Shown here: positions 1-12,566 of the stretch, in pieces
How positions within the stretch are numbered: position 1 is the stretch's first letter
Layout of the letters: the number at the start of each line of letters is the position of its first letter
DNA from: Halichondria panicea
Lineage: Eukaryota > Porifera > Demospongiae > Suberitida > Halichondriidae
Direction: 5' to 3'
Assembly: GCF_963675165.1 (NCBI RefSeq)
Contig: NC_087378.1
Span: forward strand, 5,947,205 to 6,011,204
DNA length: 64,000 nucleotides
Made by a program: the position numbers and the translations under genes
The notes under the pieces: generated by a model
What the model was told of the DNA's origin: nothing
Database searches by the model: none
The model's input: the letters and a program-made list of their open reading frames with translations, nothing else

Positions 1-344
1 GAAGTATGGGAGCTAGGGCGTGGCTAGACTATCTGGAGGAGAATTAAGATTACTAGCTTGTACTGCTATACCGGATCCCTGGGCTGGGGAAACACCAAAA
101 AGCATGGAAACAAATAAAGTGCATGCATGGATACAGCAATCCAATTACGCCTTCACTAGCCTTGATTCCAGGCCGCTCTCAGAGAAAGCCCTCCAATAAG
201 AGGGACTGGGCTCATTATTGTAAGAAGACGTGTATATGTGTACATGATGACTGTTATATTATAATAATAGAACAATCAAAAATGCTGACAAAAAGTGAGG
301 TAAAGAGCGCTAGAAAAAGACTGAGATGTTGCATGTAGACTAGT

Positions 345-3300
345 TTAGGTACACATAACTTTAGTGAGTTTTATAGGAGTTATCTTAGCACAGTTTATGC
401 CTCTATGAGTTGCTTTCTCCGGCTTTACAAACAGTCCATGGTTGGGCTTGCAGCTGAAGTAACGCGTTCCTTGTACTGAGCCATCGTTCTTCCCATCTGT
501 AAAGCAGAGAATTATACAATGTAACCATAGTTCTCATACTGATTACATGTACAAATAACTGTATATATAAATCATGAATATGAATGAACATGAATGCTAG
601 CGCCTCCTAAATTTGCCTAGCAACCTGGTATCCAACATTGGAGTCATGGTATGATACTAATAAGAAAATCCAAAACACAGTGATATGTGTAGGTCAGTAA
701 GCTCACTCACTTGGCTTTCGTAGTTCCACTCCGAGCCAGATGCTGCCTGGGGCAAACTCTGTCTCTCCAATAAACCTGATAATGCCCATCTCCTTATTAG
801 CAAAAACACTCATCCCATCCTCCAGTATAAGGTCAGAGGACATTGAAAACAAAAGGGGGGCAGGTGAAGAGGACCCGCTACCGGCAGTTGTGAGACGACC
901 CTTTGATCGAGGGGTGGACCTGAGTACAGTGTATGAGACAGAGTTAGAAGTTTGGAAAGAAAGACATATCACCATAAACCACACTCTTCAAAATACATAG
1001 CCCACAGCAGCATAAGATGTGTGTGGGGGGGGGGGGGGGGCAATGTATGATGAAACTAGCTCTCCATGTGTAAATCAGGGGGCATGTTCTACAACTGTCC
1101 TATACATACACATGTACATGTATGATACTGTGTAGTACCCTCCCCCACAATTGTTGTAGAATAATGATATCATTATGCCTCGGTGCGCATGCGCAAGCGA
1201 GGTATACGGTAGTGTGTTTGTGTGTCTGTGTGTGTGTCTGTGTGTCTGTCTGTGTAGACTGCTACAGCTGCTCAAGGATGAATCAAGTGCAAGTAAGAGT
1301 TTCTATAGGCTTCTAGTCATGTTTACTTGGATTTTAATTCGTGGATTTGCAAAATAATGCTTTGTTCTCGAGTTATACCTAGTTTTGCTTACTTGGAATG
1401 CCATTGCAGCCTTTTCAGAAGAGCACGTAGCCAAACTTGTTTACCGAGTGTTGCTACTCTACTTAGTAGTTAGCTCTGCACTAAAACGCTAGCTATTGGT
1501 AGCTGCAAGAGTGAGAAGAGAGCTGCAAGGCTCTGCTAATGCAGCCATTAATTTTAGACTTGAACTTTTGGCATAGATCGTTTTTAACAATAATAATGGT
1601 CGATAATTACCCACTCTGTGAATTTTTGCATGCAGCAAAATTATCAAAGCTATTAGTAGCTTTATGTTATGTAGCTTTGGGATCTTCACCGAGGCATCAG
1701 CACCTGCGGTGCTTTCATTAACCAATGACTACACATTTAACCACAATCATAACCTTCCTCCCCAAATGACACCCCTACCTATTGGAGGAAGTCCCTCTTC
1801 GTCTTGCTGAGGGAGAGGCAGCGTGTGAAGAAGCAGAAGCATCACTCAACCCACTGGTGCCGTTTGTACTTGTTGAGAAGCCTTGACTAGCCGCCCCTGA
1901 AGAGGAGTAGTCTGTGGACTCATTGCTACTGCTACTGGGAGTAGGGTTGGTTGACGAGGGGTTGGACTTGATAAGGGTAGGATCAAGCTTCGTTTGAAAA
2001 GAAGAGGTGTATCTGCAAGAAGAGTAATTACTTGCTAAATGCACAGAGAGACAGGGTAGTACAATAATACATACATGTATGTACAAATTACTGCAAGGAG
2101 CATTGCTTGACACTGTACATACTGTTGACTTGAAATGAAAGCACTGCGGGTGCTGATGCCTCCGTGGAAGATTTAACGCCATACATGCAGCTTGTAAGCT
2201 ATTTGCATGCAGGGAATGGGCAAAAGAGTACATGTACATGTACATGTGTTACTAAACAGGATGCCAAGGTTCAATCAATGGCTGCTGAAACTTATTCCTC
2301 GCTCTTGCACCATTAAAATACTAAAAGCTTAAACACCACATGTAGTCAAGAACAGAGAGAAAAAAAGAACGGAGTCTCACCTCTTGACTTTTGAGGAGAG
2401 CACAAAAAGGCCGTGGCCCAGTCTGCTGGTGAAGTACCTCACTCCATTTACACTGCCATCATTCTTACCATCTCGAGTGTCCAATTCCACACCTAGCCAG
2501 AACCTGAAGAATGACCGGGGGAAGGACACACATGTACACATGTAAGTACTGTAAACACTTAACATGACTCTGTCACTACCTACACTTTTTTTAATCCTCT
2601 GTACAACAAAACATAGTACATGTGCATACGATTATATCGAGACTGTTCAACTTATCAGCACGGAAGCACTAAACCCTTGGCAGTTGAATGTTATAGCTTT
2701 TCACAACCATAATGCTGTACAAAGTATGTGAAAAACAGCAGTATGTACATGAACGTGGAAACCTAGCAGTAACTAACAGGGGCAATGAAACTAAACTACA
2801 TGTATATGGAGGAAAATCAGATTTTAAACTCACTAAACAAGGCTTTTTGAAAATGAAAATGGTGCATGGTAAGATAGATTAGGATCACAGCAGAGCCAGC
2901 AAAGAAGCCGTGAGTCTTATAAATAGGACACCTGACATGCACAGGGACCACAGTAGGTAAAGAAACTCTGACGAAAACAAATAGGGCTTCCCATGGCTGC
3001 AGTACGGATGTGTAATGATGTGCCTTGAATTTAATATAACAAATGTGAAGGGCACCTGCTTTAGATTTTACTCAGTTATGTTCGACAACAAAGCTTGAAA
3101 ATCTGCCACTAATAGCAACAGATGCTGCAAATGTTGTAATGAATGCATCTCGAGTATTGGCTTACCCAGGAGCAAAGCTGACTGTTCCTTTGAAACGTAT
3201 GACTCCTATCCTCGTGCCCCCTACAATCACCTTCTCACCCACCTGTACAATATGAAACTAATCAGTAAAAAGATATCTTCGAATACACAATAGGACTGAA

Positions 3301-6300
3301 TGGGGAACAAACCTGGGTTTGCAGGTACATGTACCTGTAGGAACCATACAACTACATGCAGTTAGTCTCGAGGCCAGACTCCTCCTTAGGGGAGAGAGTC
3401 TGGCCAACAGAGTCTCTTTTCTTGGTTCTCAGATGTCAAATGGGCATGGTGGAAATGTGTGTGGTGAATAGCCTAAAACTGGCTAGCTACATGTATTATC
3501 TCACTCCTGTACAGATTTAGTGAGACTTGAAAGATGGTAAATGCTTGAAATAACATTTTTAGTTGAGAATTATACACAATTGCCTACTGGCAAAGTTTTA
3601 AAACAACGAAGGTAAAGTACTACCAACCTCCTCTGTGAGGTAAAGTCATGTATTCCTTGCGAATCTGATTGGAAATGTCTATTTTTGACATCTGAACCAA
3701 GAAAAGTGGCAGACGTACCGTACCCTCTTCCTGGCACTTATCAGATTATGTGCAGGGGAGTGGTCTGGCCCCAGACTACATGTACATGTACGTGTACAAT
3801 ATAGCTACCAGCATGTACAAAAATGGAGGCTCTCGTACTCACCTGTAGTTCTGAATTCATTTGTATCTGTGCCTGAGCCTCGATGGCCTTGTTGGTAGTG
3901 TAGAGGGAGTCCCTTGCCTTCAGCTCAGACTTCTTCTTTCTCTTCTTCTCAGGTGGTTGAGACAAGGCCTTACTCACACGATGCATCGGTACAAATATGC
4001 CTGTGTTGTATAGAGGGTGGAGTGGTATAGGTTCAGTGCGTGTACATGTAGATGTACATGTACATTGTCCAAGAGTAGATCTACTCTTGACATTGTGCAA
4101 ACAAAAAAGTGATATTATTAGTGAAGTTTAGTTACACTGTACATACAGGCATGCATTCCAGCAACTACATGTACATGTATATCATCAAGAGTGCATAAGA
4201 AGAGAAGAGTGTCGAACTACTGATACTTCTACACAAACACTGTGCACAAAGGAACGTGACATCCTGTCAATTGCACGTGAGCAACTCGCAATTGATGACG
4301 TTTGCGCATAACTACGTAACGCACAGAAGTTGTTAATAGTGTGCAATTGAAGAGGATCAACTCGACTATTGTAGATGATTTTTGTGAAGAGACCGTCTCT
4401 TATCAGTGTGCAGCGAGAAGCTCCATAAGCTCTGAAGGTTCAACACGAACATTGAACAATATTGAATAGCTACAATTGTTCGAAAACCACACCCCTAAAA
4501 ACGTCACGGTTAACATTTACTAGGAGATTACTAGTAAATTTACAATACTTTATCACGTGCGAGTCATTGTGCACAGTGTTTGTGTAGAAGTATCAGTAGT
4601 TCGACACTCTTCTCTTCTCTTCTTATGCACTCTTGATATTATGTATATCAGTACTCTTTAGTTGGAGTGACTTCCAGGACACGTTGGCTGAAACTGACCA
4701 TATTTTTCTTTGCATGTGAAATATTTAATTCCAGCATAGGAGCCGTCATTCTTGCCAATGTCCGCGTCTAGTTCCACCCCCGCCCACTGCCCTTTCTGGA
4801 ACTCTGTACGCCCTCCATACCTCACTGTGCCATACTGCAGGGGAGGGAGGGTGAAGCTTGCTTAGGTGACTACATGTACATGTACATTGTAACGCACAAA
4901 GGTTTTGTGACACCATGGCTATTATGTGATTTTGGGTCGAAACTTTGATTTTAAGAAGGGCATATAGTTTGAAAACACATGAGAGGCCCGAAAACACATG
5001 ATAGGTGTAAATTCCCAATTGAAAATTGGCCCAATCCAAAGCTATTTAAAACGATAATTTTACTGCACACCTGGTATAATTTTATATACATGTACGCCAG
5101 TATGTATACTGTTTGTAGATCTACAATGTGCTGAGTTTCTTCTACTACAACACTAGACTGCTATACACACCTACCTTAGGTCTGGAGCTTGAGGCATCGA
5201 TGACAACCCTGTCACCCACTCGGAGTCCCAGCTTCTCCAGACTAAGCTCCTCTGGCATGGGGGACTGGTTACGAGATGAGCCAGAGCTGTCCTCTGTGGT
5301 ACCTGTGAGCCGTGTGGAGGTGGTGGAGATGGTGGACTGTTGACTGGGGGCGGGGGACTTAGGTACACCTGTGCGGGGTCAGCCATAGCTATAACTAACA
5401 GTCGGACATTGACCATCTTCCAACTAAAGATACACCTTAGAAGCTTGTAAATTGGACATAGTCACTTAGGGTTAACTGAGCTTAATGTGCTGGAATGTAT
5501 CGAGAGAACTGCACGAGAAGTCATTGAACAGCAAAACGCTCACATGCTTCTGTAACATTGTACAGTAACACTACACTACGTACTACATGTACTTGTCTTA
5601 CATGCGAAGAGTGAATATATAGAAACAAACGTACGTACCTGTTGCCCTGGCAATGGGACTTCTTGGAGGAGCGGGGGCAGTAGTTTCGTGCATTCTGTTA
5701 GGGGTGGGTGTGCGAGGGGGCGGGGCAGGGGAGTGTTTGGAGGTTTGTCTGGGGGTGTGTTTCGGTGTGGAGAGCTGGGACGGTGTGCGCTGTCAGGCAG
5801 AATAAGAGCAGGTCACCTTTATAACAACTGATTGTGACTATTACATGTATATACAGCCAGGGTTATGCAAATGCTGACGTCAAAGGCATCACATTGTCCT
5901 TATAATGTACTGTACAATATGTGCTGCACTGCATTCTTCAAACATTCGACTACCGATCAAAGCAACGTTTTTACACAATGTATATTGACTACACAGCATG
6001 CAGCTGAGCTAGTCTTAACAAGTAAGTGTATTAATTGTACCGTACCATTGACTTAGGTGGATTGTCAGCAGCATACTTTAGAAGATCAGTCATTTCTTCA
6101 CAAACATCCTTTTGATCTTCACTGCAATCTACAGGTGAATCAGTATTTGTACACATAAAATGTAAAAAAAAAACACACGTGTGCTTTTGCTTCTACACTA
6201 ACTGCAACTGCAAGTGAACATACACGTGAAATTGTAACTGCATGAAACACACAAATGAGTATTCACCAATACACATTCCAGTGTCAAAAGGAATAATGCT

Positions 6301-9300
6301 ACAGTGTAAAAACTCACTTTCAGGAATGCATTCAAAAGGCTGTTTCCCGTCTCTGTCTTTGAGTGAACCATCAGCTCCGTATCGTATCTGCAAGAAGGTT
6401 ACAACGACGGGTTGTGATCTATTGTTATGTCCCTCAAGACTTAACTAAGCCTAAATGTATACGAAATTTGGACTTGGCTAATCAGACATAGTACATACCA
6501 TTAAAGTTGTGGTCACCCTCTATAATAATTATAGAATGGCTGATACCCCAAAGTCTCCCTAGCATGTGTTTCAACCTGTTTAGCAGGGCAATTTCATAGT
6601 TTGGCCACTGTTGGTCTGCCCAAAGATGCCAAAGTTTTACTGCATGTACAATTTTAATGTACACGCTACATGTTCCACTAGCTCTTGGAAACTTATATGG
6701 AAATGTCTCTTTTTACAGGGTGTGGTCAGTCATTAGCAAGCACTACACGTGGCTCACGGACTAGGCGTGTTATAAATTGCTGAAAGAGACGTCTCGAGGA
6801 AACATAACTTTCTTATTTTGAGGGAGTTACCTGGCAAAAATTTTGCTTAATAGCCTCTTTCATAGGGGGCAACGCGGATAGTTTTCAAGGCTCCACTACA
6901 GATTCAATGTAAAAGCATCACGTGCACCACTCCGTTTATAATCCCTCTAACTCTTCAATCTATGGTTTCATAGACACAAGCTACGTACTCACCAGTACTT
7001 TGGTTGCACTTAGAGCAAAGTTGCTGGCTGCAATGTGCAGTCCGTTGCCACCATTAAATTCAGAGCAGATACTCATCACAAGAGAAGGGTTGTGATCAGC
7101 CAGTGATTCTATCACCTCGGGGCAGTCAAAATAGGTCGCGTAATGGAGAGCGTTCATATCAGTCCACCTGCATCTCATTTCACTCTCAGCTCCCTACGTT
7201 AACACAACACAATAATTATTTTACTACCGTATATCGGGTAATTTTTTTTATGAACCACCCATTTCGTATTTTAAATATTCGTACAGCTCATGATAGTGAT
7301 GTTTAACCTATAGAATAATTTCATTTCTCTTTCTTCAATGTGAAAATAACCCGCTATACGGTATTATAACTGCATGTAGGAATTAATTTAAGGAAACACA
7401 CATCAGAAAACAATTAACACACACATTATAACTGCATGTAGAAATTAATTTAAGGAAACACACATCATTTTCATGAAAACAATTAACACACACACACATT
7501 TGCACTAGCTACTGCATCATACATTTTTGCACATACACGTAGACTCACCTTTGAGATGAGAGACTTCACTAGATTTGCAGCGGAGAGTTCATTTCCGACT
7601 CCAGCTGAACAAAGACAGAGCAGTATCTCACGCCTTATACTTATATTAGCACTATGCACGCGTCATGTGACAAAGAGGCATTCATGTGATACAAAGGTGT
7701 ACATGGTGCTAACAAGAGGAGTGAATATGGAGGAATGTGGTAAATAATGAAGCATGTGGAATATGTTAAGCACTCATAAGTTATTAGCAACAAGCACACA
7801 AACTTTGGTCTGGTAAACGACAATCAAGTACGACGATAGAAAAATATGGACATTTCCAAAACACGATGACTAGCGGAATTGGTGGAAGAATTGATACAGT
7901 TTAGTTAATAGTAATGATGCATAGAGGGTGTTAAGAGAGTACATGTACATAAAGTTTATGGGCCGCTTGCCAGCTACATGTATTGGTCAGTACCTGCCCC
8001 AGACTTGCTGGCATAGTGTAATAACGTGAGGTCAGTGAGTCCGTCTCTGTCATTAATGTTGGCCCCTCGGCGAAGAATCTGTGAGCCAAATTAATAACTA
8101 AACACTTACACAGACAAAGGCATAGACCCCCCAAACACACTAAATAGTTGGCCACCCACACAATGCTCCTCACACACCTACACAAAACACACGTCACTCC
8201 CTACACACAAAACATAATGCACATTTATTTAGAACACTCCGAAAAAGGAACAGTACATGCAATCAAACACAATCTAAACGTACAAATGAATACCTCTCTA
8301 CAAAAGAAAATGTTTGCCTTGAATAACAATGGATATCGTAGAAACTAGATTATTAGCACTTGCATGTACTTGATTATATTTTAAGAGCATGCTCAACTGC
8401 AGGGTTTTTTTGTACTCGATTTAAGTGCTTTTCCAATTATGCGAAGAAAAGGCTCAGCTAGCTGAGCCATCACCGACTCCAAACAGGATCATCCGGATAC
8501 TAGGTAGGGCTCTAACTAATAATCTAGTTTATACTGTACCCCCCCCCCCCCCTACACACGCACTTCTCTGGTGAGTGATGACATGTTTCGCTGTGTCTGT
8601 GGAACCCATTGCCTCATCACTGCAAACAGCTCTGCAATACTGGTGCTCTGGCTGCAGGGGGTAAATGTCACATTATATACACACATCTAGTCATTGGGAC
8701 AAGTACAAGATAAATCTGCCTCATACAAAATGAACTGGCATAATTAATTTTGTGCAGCTTCATAACATTTTAATGTCAGTATATACATGTACATGTACCT
8801 AGCCTCTTCCCCACATCCACTTTCTTTGGGCCTGGTATCGACTGCTTAAGCATGCACTAACTTCAGTCAGATTCGGACTTTGTCCGGGTAACAAGGTAAC
8901 AACGTATATAACGAAAGAAGTGGATTGAACGAAATAGCAATCTAGCTCTAATGGTACTGGGTAGGACCTCCGTTGTACCCTTAGCTATGCTAACAAACGA
9001 CTCACAACCTGCAACAGTGAGGAGAATGAACATCATCTGAACAGAGTGAAAGCTGACACAAGCCTTGTGAAAGCAAAGAAAAGAGCTGCAGAGTGAAATG
9101 TTGCAACACCTACAATATCGATTTCTCTGTCTCTAGCTAGCTAGCTATATAGTTCTGTGTACATGTACATTGACTCTTATGAATGAAATTGCATAATTAT
9201 TTTTCTGTCAGTTCCATGAGAAGTTTTACGAGAGAAATAATAATTTTGGGCATGCGCAAACAGCCAGTAGCAGACCTTCTTTCTTTGATCAAGGCTTGTG

Positions 9301-11817
9301 GAGGAGGCTAAGTACATGTATAGTGTGCCAGTGTTGGAGTGGTGGTAATGGACAAATATAAAGAAGACTTAGATGGAACATCACTCGCTCACCAGTGCAG
9401 TACTTGTTGTATTAGCTTCGATTCAAGGCCGATTAAAATACGGCCTGGTACCTATTGCAGGGGTGATAGTGCGCATGCGCTTTAAATTACCCAAAATATG
9501 GGTAATCGTACTACGAACGTAAAACCTTACACCGGAAATTAGTCCGTTTACTAAGAATATGTTCCGTAATACGTTATTTGGTCTAGAAGGCTTGAACACT
9601 AGTTTTAAGACAGAAGAGGCTTTCATCTACGTCTAGGATGGTCCTATAGCCAGGTTGTCTTCGCAAGTAGCAGTTTGAGGCACCATACACTTCCCATAGC
9701 CTGTACAGATCCAAGGTAAGACATCCTGACTATACAACCGTCATAGAGGTAGATGAGAGCCTCTTCTGGCTTCAGACTAGTGTGAAAGCCTTCTGGAACA
9801 ACGCAATAGAGAGCTAAGTTGATGTGCAAAGATAGAAAATAGATGAGAGAAAGAAAAAAGGGATTCCCCAGATTCTGGAGAATAAACTAATGCATGCACA
9901 CTATCACCATGCAATAGGTACCAGGCCGTATTTTAATCGGCCTGGAATCGAGGATATTGTTGTACAGTAGAACGTTGATTATCCGGACACCTTGGTTCCA
10001 GAAGCAGGCCGGATCCGGATAAATGAATATGCCGAATAATCGAATAGATAAACCACGCCTTGATCCACCCACTTTATTGATAAACAGCAGTGCCACATGG
10101 TTGTCTGTGCATGCGCAGAAGATAAGCAGGCATGTCTCCATGGTAACAGCTGCAACGTGCATGCGCATTTGAGGGACACGCCCATTTTCTGAATTATTTA
10201 AAAGAAAACTGCCAAGCCGGATAATCGAGGTTCCGGATAATGGAGGGCCGGATAATCGAGGTTCTACTGTATCTACAATGCATCTAGATTGTCGCAGTTA
10301 ATGTATTGTCTGAAACAACTGATCCTAATTGAGATGTGCCCAACAGATTAGTGTCTCATGAATGAAGCCTTGTCACTACATTACGTTGTATTATTACGAC
10401 CTTCTTCAATCTAATTGATGCTTGCAAACAAGACATACCTACATAGACACCTTGCAGTAGAAACATAGATTTATAACAAAGTTGCTACCGGCACGTGAAG
10501 TCACAATAACCATCTTACAAGGTCTGAGTACCACCACTATAGATATTATAATTATACTCACCCACCATTACTTAGCCACAGTACATTCTAGTACATCACT
10601 TACACATGTACGTGCATAAGATTGTATTGCACCCCAAACACACCATTGTTTACATAACAAGCCAGTATTTACTTTTAGGGATTCACAACACTAACACACT
10701 GTGAGCTTTCTGTTCAGAAATGACACAGATTTCATGCAACAACATTTACGGTCAATACAGGTAGTTAAACATGAATCGAATGCAGCTGCATACAGGTGTA
10801 AGTATGGGGTATATAGAGAGGGTGCCGGGTAACTCAACAGTAAATTTAGTGGCCATGAAACCTTACAATCCATTAGGAATTTATGATTGTGGGCTTCACT
10901 AAAACTGTATAGTAGTGTAGGTGTATCACAATGGGTGTGTGTGTGACTCACTCTAATAAGAGATCTTGGCAGCCATCGCATGAAGGATTGAAAAAGCACA
11001 GATCCAATTTCTGGCACTGTGCATAACATAAAAAGTCAATCGATCACGACATTATCACACAAACGTTAGCTGGTGCATGTGCAACGGTATTATTACTCTT
11101 CCTTACAAAACATACACAAGCATGTGCACACACAGGATGCACATAGTGACCTTTTAACGAACTTCAATTACTAAAATTGGAAAGCTGTGAAGTCACTATG
11201 GATCATAACATCATTGTGTGTGACTGGAATCAATATTCAAATCCTCTATAGACTGCTTGTTGCTAAAACAGGTGATGAGACACACACCCACTTTATGGAG
11301 ATCAGTACAAACAAGTACAACAGCGATAACACTAATCTTAATTTGTGCAAGCATGGAGCTACACAAGAACCATTCTGGTGGGCAGAGGGACTATTTAAAT
11401 GACACATTTTAATCGTCACAAGTCTAAATAGTAGCATTTTGACAATTGGAACTATGAAATTGGTTATAAAAATCTGTGGAGAATGATAAAAACTAGGTCG
11501 TCACTTCCTAAGTGTATAAAACTTGAACTTAACAAGATGTGTAGTTTTCTATCATTCACATTGTTGGACTATATGACACAGTCTACACAGCTAGCAAGGA
11601 TGTACCTTTAAGCAGAGAGGTGCTTGAGCATGGGGGTGAGAGAGGGGAAGGTCTCGAGCTGGAATGCTGAAGTCTACAAGAGTAAATCCTCCACCACCAG
11701 ACTAGAGATAGAATATTACATTTTAAAAGGTACATGTGTACGTGTAGGTACATATAATGTACGTAGGTACTAGGTAGTCAAGCAACATATGCCGTCACAG
11801 TCAACAGTCCTCACCAT
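345..11817 (-). CDS. CLIP4: CLIP3/CLIP4-like CAP-Gly linker protein, 18 exons, complete
   Basis: CAP-Gly linker proteins bind microtubule ends; CLIP3/4 combine ankyrin repeats with CAP-Gly domains. Exons on the minus strand: 11815-11817, 11606-11701, 10952-11016, 8564-8651, 7994-8078, 7549-7604, 6993-7193, 6318-6387, 6046-6128, 5639-5789, 5175-5368, 4699-4834, 3843-4000, 3166-3242, 2381-2503, 1779-2012, 711-919, 345-496. These total 2181 bp, or 726 residues, close to what I recall for human CLIP4 (about 705). Residues about 72-225 hold the family signature (SIAELFAVMRQWVPQ, NDRDGLTDLTLLHYA, RWTDMNALHYA). Three CAP-Gly domains follow at about 345-420, 463-527 and 640-715, each with a GKNDGS core (GKNDGSY in the first). 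The third ends in THRGINCAK, as in CLIP4. Linkers are Ser/Thr/Pro-rich. The start is the least certain part: an ATG directly before a GT donor. Exon phases agree throughout. Confidence 0.9.
1176..1722 (+). repeat. Dispersed ~550-bp repeat, copy A
   Basis: Begins GCCTCGGTGCGCATGCGCAA, followed by a GT-rich microsatellite, and ends at GGCATCAGCACCTGCGGTGC. Near-identical copies lie at 32480-33117 and 43936-44467, and a fragment in reverse orientation at about 2136-2176. The two ends share a short inverted match (TGCCTCGGTG). No coding frame is conserved. It sits in a CLIP4 intron. Confidence 0.85.
2136..2176 (-). repeat. Reverse-oriented end fragment of the ~550-bp repeat
   Basis: GAAAGCACTGCGGGTGCTGA reads as the complement of the 3' end of the ~550-bp repeat, with a few mismatches. 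It is about 40 bp long and isolated. Confidence 0.6.
4186..4635. mobile_element. Long-TIR MITE (CAAGAGTGCATAAG ends), copy 1
   Basis: About 70-bp near-perfect terminal inverted repeats starting CAAGAGTGCATAAGAAGAGA, 450 bp in all. Flanks ATATCAT and ATATTAT look like an imperfect 7-bp target duplication. No transposase. In a CLIP4 intron. Confidence 0.82.
7225..7363. mobile_element. MITE with TACCGTATA ends, copy 1
   Basis: Left end TACCGTATATCGGGTAATTT and right end ATAACCCGCTATACGGTA form an inverted pair. 139 bp in a CLIP4 intron. Other copies at 41217-41400, 42953-43132 and 46904-47094. Confidence 0.75.
7372..7500. repeat. Tandem duplication, ~60-65-bp unit, two copies
   Basis: ATAACTGCATGTAGGAATTAATTT... 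followed by GGAAACACACATCA and AACAATTAACACACACA is duplicated with small indels. In a CLIP4 intron. Confidence 0.8.
9413..9956. mobile_element. Non-autonomous element with TAGCYTCGATTCCAGGCCG ends
   Basis: Inverted ends TAGCTTCGATTCAAGGCCGA and (complement of right end) TATCCTCGATTCCAGGCCGA, with the match extending about 60 bp. A 9-bp direct flank TTGTTGTA(T/C) occurs at 9404-9412 and 9957-9965. No convincing coding frame inside. In a CLIP4 intron. Confidence 0.82.
9965..10269. mobile_element. Pogo/Tigger-like MITE, TA target site
   Basis: Terminal inverted repeats of the form CAGTAGAACCTCGATTATCC flanked by TA on both sides. The left end reads CAGTAGAACGTTGATTATCC, and the complement of the right end reads CAGTAGAACCTCGATTATCC. 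305 bp, no transposase. Similar ends are known from pogo/Tigger elements of Tc1/mariner type; that assignment is from memory. Confidence 0.82.
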
Positions 11818-12156
11818 TCTAAAGTGCCTTGTGAACTCAACTCGTACTCATTGACTCTGATCTGATCTACTTGTTTTTTTTTAAAGATTAAAGCTCGTGG
11901 CCGGCCGGGGCGTAGCCTTCGCTTAGCCTCGAATCCAGGCCGATTAAAATATCTGCTGTACATTGAAACATGGTCGCCCTCGAATGTGTTCATTGACATT
12001 GGATTGCATGTACATGTACTCTTGACAATTAATACATTATTACTAGCTATTCTACTAACAGTACATCTCAGTTCTGTTCATTCTTTCTTTCTCTAAAGAA
12101 CAATTCTGAATGACCTGGATAAAAGAACACTTAATTGGACTGTATACGTATTAGTA

Positions 12157-12512
12157 CAGTCTAGTAGACTCTCGTTAATCCGGTCACCCTTGGGACCATG
12201 CTTGGCCGGAATAGCAAGGTAGATGTATTTCGGGAAATAGCCGCGGCTTAAGAACGACCTTAGCTCGAATCTAATGACTAATTTTGCGGATCTGCCTCGA
12301 GAATAATGAAGGATAATGAATCATTCTGCTCTCTATTTAAGTGTAATCCAATTTGATTTACCAAACCACACCCAAAACATCATATAGCGAGTGGCCGTAC
12401 TTTAGGGTGAGTTTTGTGCAGTAAACATTTAGCTAGCATTCCGTACCAAACCAAATGGCCAGTATATCGAGGTGGCCATACTTCAGAGGGCCGGAATAGC
12501 GAGAGTCTACTG
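12157..12512. mobile_element. Pogo/Tigger-like MITE, divergent copy
   Basis: Ends are CAGTCTAGTAGACTCTCGTT and, complemented from the right, CAGTAGACTCTCGCTATTCC, flanked by TA. Interior lacks a coding frame. It lies just downstream of the CIB-like gene. Confidence 0.72.
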
Positions 12513-12566
12513 TACACTATTTAATTAGTAAGACTGTTACTAATCACCAGTAAGAAATCAGTTTGC

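Noticed and set aside
3741-4100. 119-residue minus-strand frame
   Set aside because: Only 3843-4000 of it is a CLIP4 exon; the flanks are intron sequence with ACATGT runs.
9423-10168. Several minus-strand frames of 60-90 residues
   Set aside because: They lie inside the 9413-9956 element and the adjoining pogo-like MITE, lack domain resemblance and do not continue into CLIP4 exons.
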